Below, in pieces: positions 42,192-49,519 of a DNA stretch of 64,000 nt. Below the pieces are notes generated by a model, which was given only the letters and a program-made list of their open reading frames with translations, did no database searches and was not told the origin of the DNA. Every line of letters starts with the position of its first letter. The first letter of the stretch is position 1. Source of the stretch: CAYQTO01 sp964420455 (GTDB taxonomy: Bacteria; Sumerlaeota; Sumerlaeia; SLMS01); the NCBI GenBank assembly GCA_964420455.1, contig CAYQTO010000005.1, positions 1 to 64,000 of the forward strand, in the 5' to 3' direction. The position numbers and the translations under genes were made by a program.

Positions 42192-42376
42192 GGGGGCCTT
42201 TCGGTCGGGCGCCTGTTGGTTGGGGCGCGATGGAGCGCCCTTGCTTGCGGCGGCGGGGTGGACAGCGCAAGGAAAGATGGCCGGTTCCGGCTTGCCACGG
42301 GGCGGGGGTTTCCCTTGGTTGTGGCGCCCGGCGCGGCGGTGCGGGCGCCGGATTTCAACCAGACACGCGAGGCGAC
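42192..42376. promoter_or_regulatory. Divergent promoter region of the TPR lipoprotein operon and ychF
   Basis: The 185-bp GC-rich spacer must carry promoters in both directions. No convincing -35/-10 pair or operator palindrome was found. Confidence 0.35.
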
Positions 42377-43450
42377 ATGGAAATCGGGCTTCTGGGGCTG
42401 CCGGGGAGCGGCAAGACGACGGTGTTCAACGCCCTGACGGGCCAGTCGGCGGCGACGAGTCCATCGGGCAAGATCGAGGCAAACCAGGCGGTCGTCCCTG
42501 TTCCCGACCCCCGCGTTGACAAGCTGGCGGAGATCTTCAAGCCGAAGAAGAAGACCTACGCCACGATCAAATACGTGGACCTGGGCGGGGTGCAGGTAAC
42601 GGAGGGGAGCGGCCTGCCGGCGCAGGCGCTGACACTGCTCGGCACGACGGACATGTTGCTGGTGGTGCTGCGGGGGTTCGATGGCGGCTACGGCACGCCG
42701 GACATCGCCAGCGACGCGGAGTCCATCGACCTGGAGATGACGGTGAGCGATCTGCAGAAGATCGAGAACCGGCTGGAGCGCATCGAGAAGCAGATCCGCC
42801 GGGCGACGGGCACGGAGAAGGAGCAGCTCGAACTGGAGAAGGCAGTGATCGAGCGGGTGAAGGACCCGGTGGAGGGAGGCCAGCCGCTCCGCGAGATGGA
42901 CTTCACGGCGGAGGAACGGAAGGCGATTCGAGGGTTTCAGTTCCTGTCGCTGAAGCCCGCGCTGTACCTGGTGAACACGGACAGCGTGGAGGCCGTGGGC
43001 GACGGGGGCACGACGGCGGCGCTCGCGGAACGGACGAGCCGACCGGGGACGGGGGTGGATGCGCTCGCGGGCGAGATCGAGCAGGAGATCGCCCAGCTGC
43101 CCGAGGACGAGCGCGAGGAATTCCTCGCCACCTATGGCATCGAGCGGCCCGGCAGCGCGCGCATCATCACGCGAAGTTACGACCTGCTGGGGCTGATGTC
43201 GTTCCTTACGGCGGGAGAGGACGAGGTGCGGGCATGGACGATCCTGCGGGGGGCCACCGCGCCCGAGGCCGCCGGTGCCATCCACACGGACTTCCAGAAG
43301 GGCTTCATCCGGGCTGAAGTGGCCGCCTTCGCCGACCTCGTGGAACGCGGCAGCATGAAGGGATGCCGCGAGCATGGGGAACTGCGCACCGAGGGGAAGG
43401 ACTATGTGATGAAGGACGGCGACGTGGTGGAGTTTCTGTTCAACCGCTAG
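42377..43450 (+). CDS. ychF: YchF/OLA1-type redox-responsive ATPase
   Basis: The 357-residue product is an Obg-like P-loop NTPase. Walker A GLPGSGKTT is at residues 7-15; a helical coiled insertion (LQKIENRLERIEKQIRRATG, about 130-150) is typical of YchF; the C-terminal TGS domain ends KDYVMKDGDVVEFLFN. The G4-equivalent segment LYLVNTDSVEA replaces NKxD, which in this family goes with ATP over GTP preference. E. coli YchF associates with ribosomes and affects oxidative-stress response. It converges with marR, overlapping it by 11 bp. Confidence 0.92.
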   Translation: MEIGLLGLPGSGKTTVFNALTGQSAATSPSGKIEANQAVVPVPDPRVDKLAEIFKPKKKTYATIKYVDLGGVQVTEGSGLPAQALTLLGTTDMLLVVLRGFDGGYGTPDIASDAESIDLEMTVSDLQKIENRLERIEKQIRRATGTEKEQLELEKAVIERVKDPVEGGQPLREMDFTAEERKAIRGFQFLSLKPALYLVNTDSVEAVGDGGTTAALAERTSRPGTGVDALAGEIEQEIAQLPEDEREEFLATYGIERPGSARIITRSYDLLGLMSFLTAGEDEVRAWTILRGATAPEAAGAIHTDFQKGFIRAEVAAFADLVERGSMKGCREHGELRTEGKDYVMKDGDVVEFLFNR

Positions 43451-43922
43451 TGGTGATGTCCTCGAGGATGGGACGCATGCGGAGGGCGAGGTCGTACCAC
43501 TGGTCGGAAGCCTCCTCGCCGAGGTGCTCCAGGAGGATCTGGAGCTTGGCCATGCAGTTGGCCTCGTGGCGCTCGACGCGGTGCCGGCTTTCGTCGGTAA
43601 GGCTGATAAGGATCTGGCGACGGTCGTCGGGGTCCTGAACGCGGGTGACGAGGTTCATCTCGACAAGGCGCTCGACCATTTCGGAAGCGGCGGGGCGCGA
43701 GATGCCAATGGCCTGGGCGAGGGACTTAAGGTGGCAGGGCTCGTGGAGCTGGAGGGCGAGGAGCACACGCAACTGGGCGAAGGTGGGTTCCTTGCCGAGG
43801 CCCTCCCAGATGCGGCCGGGACGGTCCCCCTGGAGGAGAAAGGTTCGCATCAACTGCATATGTCGATGTAGGAACCGGGTCTTTTCGATGTTGTCGCAAT
43901 GGGGAGAAGCGATTTTTCGCAT
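43440..43922 (-). CDS. MarR-family transcriptional regulator
   Basis: The 160-residue product is a winged-helix dimeric regulator of the MarR family: helix 1 MQLMRTFLLQ, the winged helix LKSLAQAIGISRPAASEMVE followed by LVEMNLVTRVQDPDDRRQ, where DPDDRR is the wing signature. The ATG at 43922 has a GAGGTG site 9-10 nt upstream. Three Cys residues (about positions 13, 64 and 118) could allow redox sensing, but that is only a possibility. The palindrome TGTCGCGACA 29 bp upstream of its start is a candidate autoregulatory operator. Its 3' end overlaps ychF by 11 bp. Confidence 0.88.
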   Translation of the reverse strand: MRKIASPHCDNIEKTRFLHRHMQLMRTFLLQGDRPGRIWEGLGKEPTFAQLRVLLALQLHEPCHLKSLAQAIGISRPAASEMVERLVEMNLVTRVQDPDDRRQILISLTDESRHRVERHEANCMAKLQILLEHLGEEASDQWYDLALRMRPILEDITTSG

Positions 43923-44107
43923 CTGGTCGTCACCTCGAGGAACGTAAGAATGTCGCGACAACCGCACGGCCCTGTACAGATAAATCTTCATCGGGCATGG
44001 GTTTTGGATACATTCGCGACGAATCGATGAGTTGGTGATGGTTTTGACTTGCAAATAAATAAAGGCTTTGAGATGCCGACGTGTCGAGACCTGAAACGGA
44101 GCACGAG
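43923..44107. promoter_or_regulatory. AT-rich divergent promoter region of marR and the receiver gene, with a palindrome
   Basis: This 185-bp spacer is noticeably AT-richer than the rest. The perfect palindrome TGTCGCGACA at 43951-43960 is placed where a MarR operator would be. On the plus strand TTGACT at 44045-44050 could be a -35 box, but the matching -10 (near 44068, GCTTTGAGA) is poor. Confidence 0.5.
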
Positions 44108-44482
44108 ATGGACGAATCCCTCCGGCTTTTGATCGCGGAAGACGATGCGGAGCTGCGGTTGCTGCTCCAGCGGACCCTGGCACGGGAAGGGTTCAATGTG
44201 GTGACGGTGGCCGACGGGGCAGAGGCACTGGAGGAATTGGAGCGCCGCGAGTACCATCTGCTGATCTCCGACCTCCGGATGCCCCGGTGCGCTGGAGACA
44301 CTCTTGTGGCTAAAGTGCGGGCCAGCCATCCCGGCCTCAAGGTCATCGTCATGAGCGGTTACGCGGAGCTGGACGATTTTCTCCGAGTCATCGACGCTGG
44401 GGCGGTGGATTTCGTCGCCAAGCCCTTCAAGATTCCCGATCTGCTGGATGTGATCGACCGGGCGATGGACCTCGCCAGCTGA
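44108..44482 (+). CDS. Single-domain CheY-like response regulator
   Basis: The 124-residue product is a lone receiver domain: acidic pair LLIAEDDAEL, phosphoacceptor Asp in LLISDLRMPR (about residue 54), Ser in VIVMSGYAEL and Lys in FVAKPFKIPD. It has no output domain, so it must act by protein contact (a CheY- or DivK-like role or part of a phosphorelay). The ATG at 44108 has a GGAG site; a GTG at 44081 would add nine residues. No cognate kinase is adjacent; the nearest is the FHA kinase at 49520. Confidence 0.88.
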   Translation: MDESLRLLIAEDDAELRLLLQRTLAREGFNVVTVADGAEALEELERREYHLLISDLRMPRCAGDTLVAKVRASHPGLKVIVMSGYAELDDFLRVIDAGAVDFVAKPFKIPDLLDVIDRAMDLAS

Positions 44483-44597
44483 CCGCGTCCCCGTTTGCCC
44501 GTTGCGGCCCACAACTTGCCTCGATTGAAACATACCCCAAGCCGAAGGGTTGGTGTGCTGCACCCAACCCCAAACCCACCACACGGGAGTGTGACTC
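44483..44597. promoter_or_regulatory. Upstream region of sod
   Basis: 115 bp separate the receiver gene from sod. A GGGAG ribosome site lies 8 nt before the sod ATG. No clear promoter or terminator was identified. Confidence 0.35.
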
Positions 44598-45203
44598 ATG
44601 GCCTACAGCCTTCCCCCATTGCCCTACGACTACGGCGCTCTGGAACCGCACATTGACGCCCGCACGATGGAAATCCACCACACCAAGCATCACAACACCT
44701 ACATCACGAAGGTGAACGAGGCGATCGCCGGGACGGATCTGGAGTCGAAGTCCGTGGAGGACCTCGTGTCGGACCTGAACGCGGTGCCCGACAACATCCG
44801 GACGGCGGTGCGAAACAACGGCGGTGGCCACGCCAATCATTCGCTCTTCTGGACAGTGCTGTCGCCATCCGGCGGCGGCAACCCGACGGGCGAGATTGCC
44901 TCGGCGATCGAGGCGGAACTTGGCGGATACGAAAAGTTCCAGGACGACTTCAGCAAGGCGGCGGCGGGCCGTTTCGGCAGCGGCTGGGCGTGGCTTTGCG
45001 TGCGCAACGGCAAGCTCGAAGTGGGATCCACCCCGAACCAGGACAGCCCGCTGATGGAGGGCGCCACGCCGATCCTCGGGCTCGATGTCTGGGAGCACGC
45101 CTACTACCTCAATTACCAGAACCGCCGGCCGGACTACATCGCGGCGTTTTTCAATGTGATCAATTGGGACGAAGTGAACCGGCGCTACAGCGCGGCGAAG
45201 TAA
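44598..45203 (+). CDS. sodA: Fe/Mn superoxide dismutase
   Basis: The 201-residue product is an Fe/Mn-family superoxide dismutase. The metal ligands are His in [13 protein letters not shown] (about 27), His in [11 protein letters not shown] (about 78), and the DVWEHAYY block (Asp about 163, His about 167). The [11 protein letters not shown] and Gln-for-Gly placements are closest to the Mn type, but sequence alone does not settle the metal. A GGGAG site precedes the ATG at 44598. The neighbourhood (MarR, ychF, receiver, Sod) suggests an oxidative-stress set. A strong terminator follows at 45229-45257. Confidence 0.93.
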   Translation: MAYSLPPLPYDYGALEPHIDARTMEIHHTKHHNTYITKVNEAIAGTDLESKSVEDLVSDLNAVPDNIRTAVRNNGGGHANHSLFWTVLSPSGGGNPTGEIASAIEAELGGYEKFQDDFSKAAAGRFGSGWAWLCVRNGKLEVGSTPNQDSPLMEGATPILGLDVWEHAYYLNYQNRRPDYIAAFFNVINWDEVNRRYSAAK

Positions 45204-45228
45204 GCCATCCCCAGCGGTTCGATGACCT

Positions 45229-45257
45229 CCGGCCCGCCCCGCGCGGGCCGGTTTTTT
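45229..45257 (+). terminator. Rho-independent terminator of sod
   Basis: Arms CCGGCCCGC and GCGGGCCGG flank the loop CCCGC and are followed by six T residues. It lies 26 bp after the sod stop. Confidence 0.95.
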
Positions 45258-45279
45258 CTGCCCTGCCGGCGGAGGTGAC

Positions 45280-46209
45280 ATGGTCAGACCCGACTTTGTA
45301 ACGGCCGAGCGACTCGCCCGGGAGGCGCTGCCAGAGACGTGGCCGCGGCTTGTCCGCGCGACGGATCGCGACGTCCAGCGGCGCCTTGCCGCCGTGCTGG
45401 GATTCGTCGAGGGAGTGCGCCTGGCAGTGGCGCGCGGGGCCGAGACCGGCGGCACCCGGCTTCAGAGCGATGTGTTGCGTCTGACCCAGGAGGTGCAGGG
45501 GCTGGGTCGTGAGGACGCGTCGGCGGTGCGTGCGGAGTTTTCGGCGCTCGACGGGATTCTCCGCGAGTCGCCGCTGCGGCAGGCGTGGCTGGTGGAGGTG
45601 ATCGACGGGGCGGTGCTCGAGCGAGGGCGCCTGCGCTATCGCGACTGGGCTCAGTTTGCCCAATTTGCGCGGACGGGTTTCACGGTGCCGATGCTGATGG
45701 CGGCGAGCCTGGTGGCGTCAGGCGATGTGAACGAGGAGGCGCTGGGTGCCGCGGGGGAGGCCTTCGCCCGCACGTGGGCCCTCGGGTCCGTCGGCCGGGA
45801 ACTCGACCGCGGGCGGGTGCTGTTTCCGGAAAGTTTCCTGGCCGAGTGCGAGGTAAGCCGGGAGGATCTCGCGGCGCGGACCGCGACAGCGTCGTTTCAG
45901 GGGATGGTGGCGTTGGTGGCGGCGTCGGTGCGCGAGAGGGCGACGCTGGCGGGCCCGGCAATCGAGGCCTTGGGCGATGCGGGGCTCCAGCGGGTCGCCG
46001 CGCAGCGCCTGCATGATGAAGTTGCTGATGACGCGCCCGTCATTGGGGTGCATGCGCGGGCCNNNNNNNNNNTCGCCGCGCAGCGCCTGGCGGAGGCCGT
46101 CAACGAGGCGGAGGCCTGTGCGCGCCAGCCGGAACGATGCTTTGCCGCGGCGGAGGGGAAGCCGGCAGGGAGCTGGCTCCGGTGGCTTGGCCTTGGCGGC
46201 GGGGCATGA
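45280..46209 (+). CDS. Divergent squalene/phytoene synthase-like protein, with an assembly gap
   Basis: The product is helical and resembles trans-isoprenyl synthases of the squalene/phytoene type: ALDGILRESPLRQAWLVEVI, RYRDWAQFAQFARTGFTVPM, and ELDRGRVLFPESFLAECEVS followed by REDL, which aligns with the family's QDVxxDxxxGRxYLP region. However, the first Asp-rich motif (DDxxD) is absent (FVEGVRL is found there) and the second is reduced to RELDRG, so synthase activity is doubtful. An insert at 46012-46072 is an assembly artefact: removing the 78-bp repeat unit restores the frame as LQRVAAQRLAEAVNE. The ATG at 45280 follows the sod terminator. It precedes a PTS IIA gene and a glycosyltransferase. 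Confidence 0.55.
   Translation: MVRPDFVTAERLAREALPETWPRLVRATDRDVQRRLAAVLGFVEGVRLAVARGAETGGTRLQSDVLRLTQEVQGLGREDASAVRAEFSALDGILRESPLRQAWLVEVIDGAVLERGRLRYRDWAQFAQFARTGFTVPMLMAASLVASGDVNEEALGAAGEAFARTWALGSVGRELDRGRVLFPESFLAECEVSREDLAARTATASFQGMVALVAASVRERATLAGPAIEALGDAGLQRVAAQRLHDEVADDAPVIGVHARAXXXXAAQRLAEAVNEAEACARQPERCFAAAEGKPAGSWLRWLGLGGGA
46012..46072 (-). pseudogene. Chimeric insert: fragment of UDP-glucuronate decarboxylase, plus 10 N
   Basis: On the minus strand, 45990-46062 reads GPRMHPNDGRVISNFIMQAL-RGDP, the highly conserved block of UDP-glucuronate decarboxylase (UXS), where NTYGPRMHPNDGRVVSNF is the family pattern. It joins the synthase-like gene through a shared 17-bp stretch, TCGCCGCGCAGCGCCTG, present at 45995-46011 and again after the Ns at 46073-46089. 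This is what a mis-join at a repeated k-mer looks like. The UXS gene itself is not in this window. Ns occupy 46063-46072. Confidence 0.85.
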
Positions 46210-46278
46210 GGTTCGGTTGACGCCCCCCTTCACCTCCGCAACATACCTCCACGCTAATCCACAGGGAGCCCCCTGCTG

Positions 46279-46746
46279 ATGGCCGTCCGCCCCGAGACGC
46301 TGCTGGACCCCTCGCGCATTATCGACGTCAAGGCGACGGACAAGACCGGCGCCCTGAACGAGATGATCGATGTGCTGGCGACATCGAAGCTCGTCACGGA
46401 CAAGCGGGAGTTGGCGGAGAAAATCTTCGAGCGGGAGAAGGCCGCCTCCACCGGCGTCGGGTCGGGCATTGCGATCCCCCACGTGAAGATTGCCTCCATC
46501 AAGGACTTTGTCGCGGCAGTTGGCCGGAGCCGCGCCGGGCTTGATTTTGAATCCTTGGATGGCGCACCGACCCACATCATTGTGATGATTGGGTGTAACA
46601 ACACCCAGTTGGCGGACTTCCTCAAGGTGCTGGCCCGGTTGGTGACGAAGCTTCGCCAGCCGGACCTGCAAAAGAAGATCCTGGAGGCGGGGACGCCGGC
46701 CGAGGTGCACGAACTCTTTGCCGGTGCCAACGGCGCCTTCGGCTAG
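46279..46746 (+). CDS. PTS IIA (PtsN/fructose-type) domain protein
   Basis: The 155-residue product is an EIIA of the fructose/mannitol/nitrogen class. The phosphorylated His is in GSGIAIPHVK (about residue 68), preceded by REKAASTGVG; the rest (IVMIGCNNTQLADFLKVLAR) matches the family. A lone EIIA with no permease nearby is usually a PtsN-type regulator rather than a sugar importer. The ATG at 46279 has a CAGGGA site. It is 69 bp after the synthase-like gene and 6 bp before a glycosyltransferase, so all three may be one operon. Confidence 0.88.
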   Translation: MAVRPETLLDPSRIIDVKATDKTGALNEMIDVLATSKLVTDKRELAEKIFEREKAASTGVGSGIAIPHVKIASIKDFVAAVGRSRAGLDFESLDGAPTHIIVMIGCNNTQLADFLKVLARLVTKLRQPDLQKKILEAGTPAEVHELFAGANGAFG

Positions 46747-46752
46747 GGGAAA

Positions 46753-47916
46753 TTGGCGCGGCGACTGGTGATCGACGCCCGATGCGTGCGGGCGCGGCAG
46801 ACGGGGGTCGGCATCGCGGCGTTCCGCCATCTCGTGGGTCTGGACGCGCTTGCGCAATCCGGCCGTCTGGGCCACTGGGAAATTCTTATCCTCCGGGACG
46901 CCTCGCAGACCCATGACCCGGCCTTTCTCGAGAGATGGCGGGCGCTCCGCTCGTTTGCCCTCGTTGATGTCGATGCGCCGCATGATGCCCATCCGGCGAG
47001 CGACCTTTGGATGCATGGGCGGTTGCCGGGTCTGCTTCGGCGGATGGGTGCGGCGGTGTTGTACTCGCCCGCCTTCGTGGGTCCGGTCGCCACGGGTTCC
47101 TCGGCCCATGTGGTGATGGTCCATGACGATATGGTCTGGAGCCAGCCGGGGTCATATCCCTGGCGGTTTCGGGCGTACCTGTCGGCGGCAACTCGGCTGG
47201 CGACGTGGCGGGCGGACCGGGTGTTGTTTCCCTCGGGCGCTGCGCTGCGCGCGTGCTCGCGGCGGCTGGGTCTTTCCCGCGGGCAGTGCGGTGTGGTGCA
47301 CCATGGTGTGCCACGGGTGTTCTTTTCCCCGGTTGGTCCGGGGGGAGCACGCGAGCGGCTGGTCGTGTGCATCGCCTCGGCGGAGCCGCGCAAGAATCAC
47401 GAGGTGCTGGCGCGGGCGCTGGCAAACCGGTCCGAAGTGCGGCTGTTGTTTGTCGGCTTTCAGGGCGCGGGGGCTGCGGGGCGGCTGGCGCGGTTGCGGC
47501 GCCTGGCGGGTTCGACCCCCATCGAGGTGATCGAGGCGGCAGACGAGACCCGGGTGGCCGGGATTCTCGGGCGCGCCGGCGTCGTGGCGCTTCCCTCGCG
47601 GGGCGAGGGCTTCGGGTTTCCCGTCCTCGAGGGCATGGCTGCGGGCACACCGCTGGTGTTGTCGGACCTTGCGGTATTTCGCGAGGTGGCGGGGGAGTGC
47701 GCCTTGTACAGGGACCCAGACGATGTGGGGGGATGGGCTCGTGCGCTGGAGGTGGCGCTGGCCGGGGGAGCCTCGGTGGAGGCGCGTGTGGCCTGTGGCA
47801 GGAAGCGGGCGGCGAGGATGACGCTGGAGGCGAGCGCGCGGGCGCTCCTCCGGGAATGTGCCCGGGCGTATAGACAGAGGCGGGCTAGAACCGGAGGCCG
47901 AACAGCTCGGTCCTGA
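46753..47916 (+). CDS. Family 4 glycosyltransferase
   Basis: The 387-residue product is a GT4 enzyme of the WbaZ/mannosyltransferase-like type: RLVIDARCVRARQTGVGIAA is a typical N-terminus, LYSPAFVGPV and VMVHDDMVW lie in the acceptor domain, and CIASAEPRKNHEVLARAL and SRGEGFGFPVLEGMAAG (E-x7-E) form the donor site. The start is a TTG at 46753, with GGGGA upstream, 6 bp after the EIIA gene. Its end overlaps the convergent repeat-protein gene by 32 bp. Confidence 0.8.
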   Translation: MARRLVIDARCVRARQTGVGIAAFRHLVGLDALAQSGRLGHWEILILRDASQTHDPAFLERWRALRSFALVDVDAPHDAHPASDLWMHGRLPGLLRRMGAAVLYSPAFVGPVATGSSAHVVMVHDDMVWSQPGSYPWRFRAYLSAATRLATWRADRVLFPSGAALRACSRRLGLSRGQCGVVHHGVPRVFFSPVGPGGARERLVVCIASAEPRKNHEVLARALANRSEVRLLFVGFQGAGAAGRLARLRRLAGSTPIEVIEAADETRVAGILGRAGVVALPSRGEGFGFPVLEGMAAGTPLVLSDLAVFREVAGECALYRDPDDVGGWARALEVALAGGASVEARVACGRKRAARMTLEASARALLRECARAYRQRRARTGGRTARS

Positions 47917-49516
47917 GGTCGGGTTCGCGATGGCGGCCGACAAGGCCGAAGAGGAGGCGGGTGTGCCCCGTCTTCGTGCCGCCGGGGGCCTCGACGGATT
48001 CGTGGTCGAGAATCAACAGATTCAGCCTTCGGCGAACGGTTCCGTCCTGGAGCCTTTCGTGGAGATAGGCGGTGCCGAGGGCGCGTTCCCACCGCTCGCC
48101 GGTTTCCGTGTCGGTTTGCTTTTCCCAGAGGGTCCAGAGGGGGGCCCAGTTGCGCTCGATGGCGCGCTGGAGCCCGGCGTAGGGAATCAGGTGGAGGGTG
48201 TTCGTTTGGATGGTGCCGTTGCGCGATTCCATTCTGCGGAAGAAGGGGAAGATCATGCGCGAGCGTTCGAAGGTGCCGTCGTCGTGCTCGCGGAGACGCG
48301 AGGAGTAGAAGGGGAAGACATAGCTGCGCGTGTCGGTGTGGTCCTCGTGGGTGTTTACCAAGTAGCGGTGGAAGGGCCAGAGAATGGTCTTGTAGATGCG
48401 GGTGTCGTTGGAGACGCGGGTGTAGAAGGGAAAGAAGCCGCCGCCGGTGGTGGCGCGGGGGTCTGTTTCGATGCCCTCGATGGGAGTGCGGCGGCGTCCG
48501 AGGAACCAGAAGTAGCGTTCCTCGCGGATGCCCGTGCGGAGGTTTTCGTCAATGTTATAGAGGGCGAGGAAGTAGCCGCGGGTTCGGCGCTGGCCGACCT
48601 CGAGCTTGCCATAGAAGGGAAACAGCATGTCGAAGGTGAGGTTGGGGCGGCGCCATTTGGCGTAGAAGGGGAGGAACATGAAGAGCTCCTCCTCGTCGGG
48701 GTTGGACCTGGAAATGCGGCCGGATCGGTAGTGACCCAAGGGCCAGAGGAAAAAGCCGCGGGTGAACTCGTCCTCCTTGTGGACGCGGGCGAAGAGGGGC
48801 CAGACACGCCAGCCGGAGACGCGGGGTCCCGTATAGACAGCGAAGAAGGGCCAGAGGACCGTGTGGATTTCGTTGTAGTCGAGGCCGCTGCCCTGGTGGC
48901 TGTAGGTGAGGAGGGGCCAGAGGAAGAAGGCGATGCGGTCGCGGTTGAAGTAACCACGGATGTCGCCGGCGAGGGGGAACAGGGCGGCGAAGCTGACGGG
49001 GCGGTTGGGAAAAAAGGGCAGGGCGAGCTGGGCGTATTCTCCATACCAATAGAACGGGAAAAGAACCTGATAGCGGCCCACGTCGCCGACGTGGCCCTCG
49101 AACCAGAGGGGGAAGAGGAAGCGATCGAAATGCTCGACGCCGCGGCGCTCCTCGCTCCGCTGGTAGAAGAGGGGAAAGAGGTAGTTGCGGCGATAGTTGG
49201 TGGCGCCGCTGTATTCCGGGCGAAAGCGGTACGTATAGACGGGCCAGAGGAAGTCGAAGGCTCGCTCGTCGGAATCCTTCCAGGCTTCGTGGCTGAAGAG
49301 GGGATGAAGGGCGACGGTGCGTGATTCGGGGGTTTCACGAACGCGGAAGAGGGGCCAGAGGACCCAGGTGTCGGTGGTGAGGGTGTCGGCGGACTGGATG
49401 TGGCCCGTGTCGAAGAGGGGGAAGGCCTGGGCGTGGGAGTGCCGTGGAGCAAGGAGGGCAATGAGGCCCGCCAGCAGCAGGAGGAGGCCGCTCGGGTTGG
49501 TACGGCGGATGGACAG
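47885..49516 (-). CDS. Repeat-built putative outer-membrane protein, apparent CTG start
   Basis: The 543-residue product is built from about 20 copies of a short aromatic-Pro motif, (L/F/I)(F/W)P(F/L)(F/Y/W), for example VLWPLFRV, YLFPLFYQ, VLFPFYWY, FLWPLLTY, VLWPFFAV, MLFPFYGK, GFFPFYTR, YVFPFYSS and MIFPFFRR, about every 15-40 residues, separated by charged loops. Alternating hydrophobic strands and charged turns suggest a beta-barrel or other outer-membrane structure. No ATG, GTG or TTG opens the frame upstream of residue 146; the first codon in frame after the stop of the kinase gene is a CTG at 49516, with GGGAG 8 nt before it, and it begins a good signal peptide (LSIRRTNPSGLLLLLAGL, then IALLAPRHSHA). 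A CTG start is therefore likely. The function is unknown. Confidence 0.65.
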   Translation of the reverse strand: MSIRRTNPSGLLLLLAGLIALLAPRHSHAQAFPLFDTGHIQSADTLTTDTWVLWPLFRVRETPESRTVALHPLFSHEAWKDSDERAFDFLWPVYTYRFRPEYSGATNYRRNYLFPLFYQRSEERRGVEHFDRFLFPLWFEGHVGDVGRYQVLFPFYWYGEYAQLALPFFPNRPVSFAALFPLAGDIRGYFNRDRIAFFLWPLLTYSHQGSGLDYNEIHTVLWPFFAVYTGPRVSGWRVWPLFARVHKEDEFTRGFFLWPLGHYRSGRISRSNPDEEELFMFLPFYAKWRRPNLTFDMLFPFYGKLEVGQRRTRGYFLALYNIDENLRTGIREERYFWFLGRRRTPIEGIETDPRATTGGGFFPFYTRVSNDTRIYKTILWPFHRYLVNTHEDHTDTRSYVFPFYSSRLREHDDGTFERSRMIFPFFRRMESRNGTIQTNTLHLIPYAGLQRAIERNWAPLWTLWEKQTDTETGERWERALGTAYLHERLQDGTVRRRLNLLILDHESVEAPGGTKTGHTRLLFGLVGRHREPDLRTELFGLRF

Positions 49517-49519
49517 GGG

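Noticed and set aside
44045..44078. A sigma70 promoter before the receiver gene (TTGACT and a downstream box)
   Set aside because: The -35 match is fair, but the -10 at proper spacing is poor; only the AT-rich character is reported.
46012..46062. A genuine UDP-glucuronate decarboxylase gene in this window
   Set aside because: Only about 25 codons are present, flanked by a 17-bp repeat and Ns; it is an assembly artefact.
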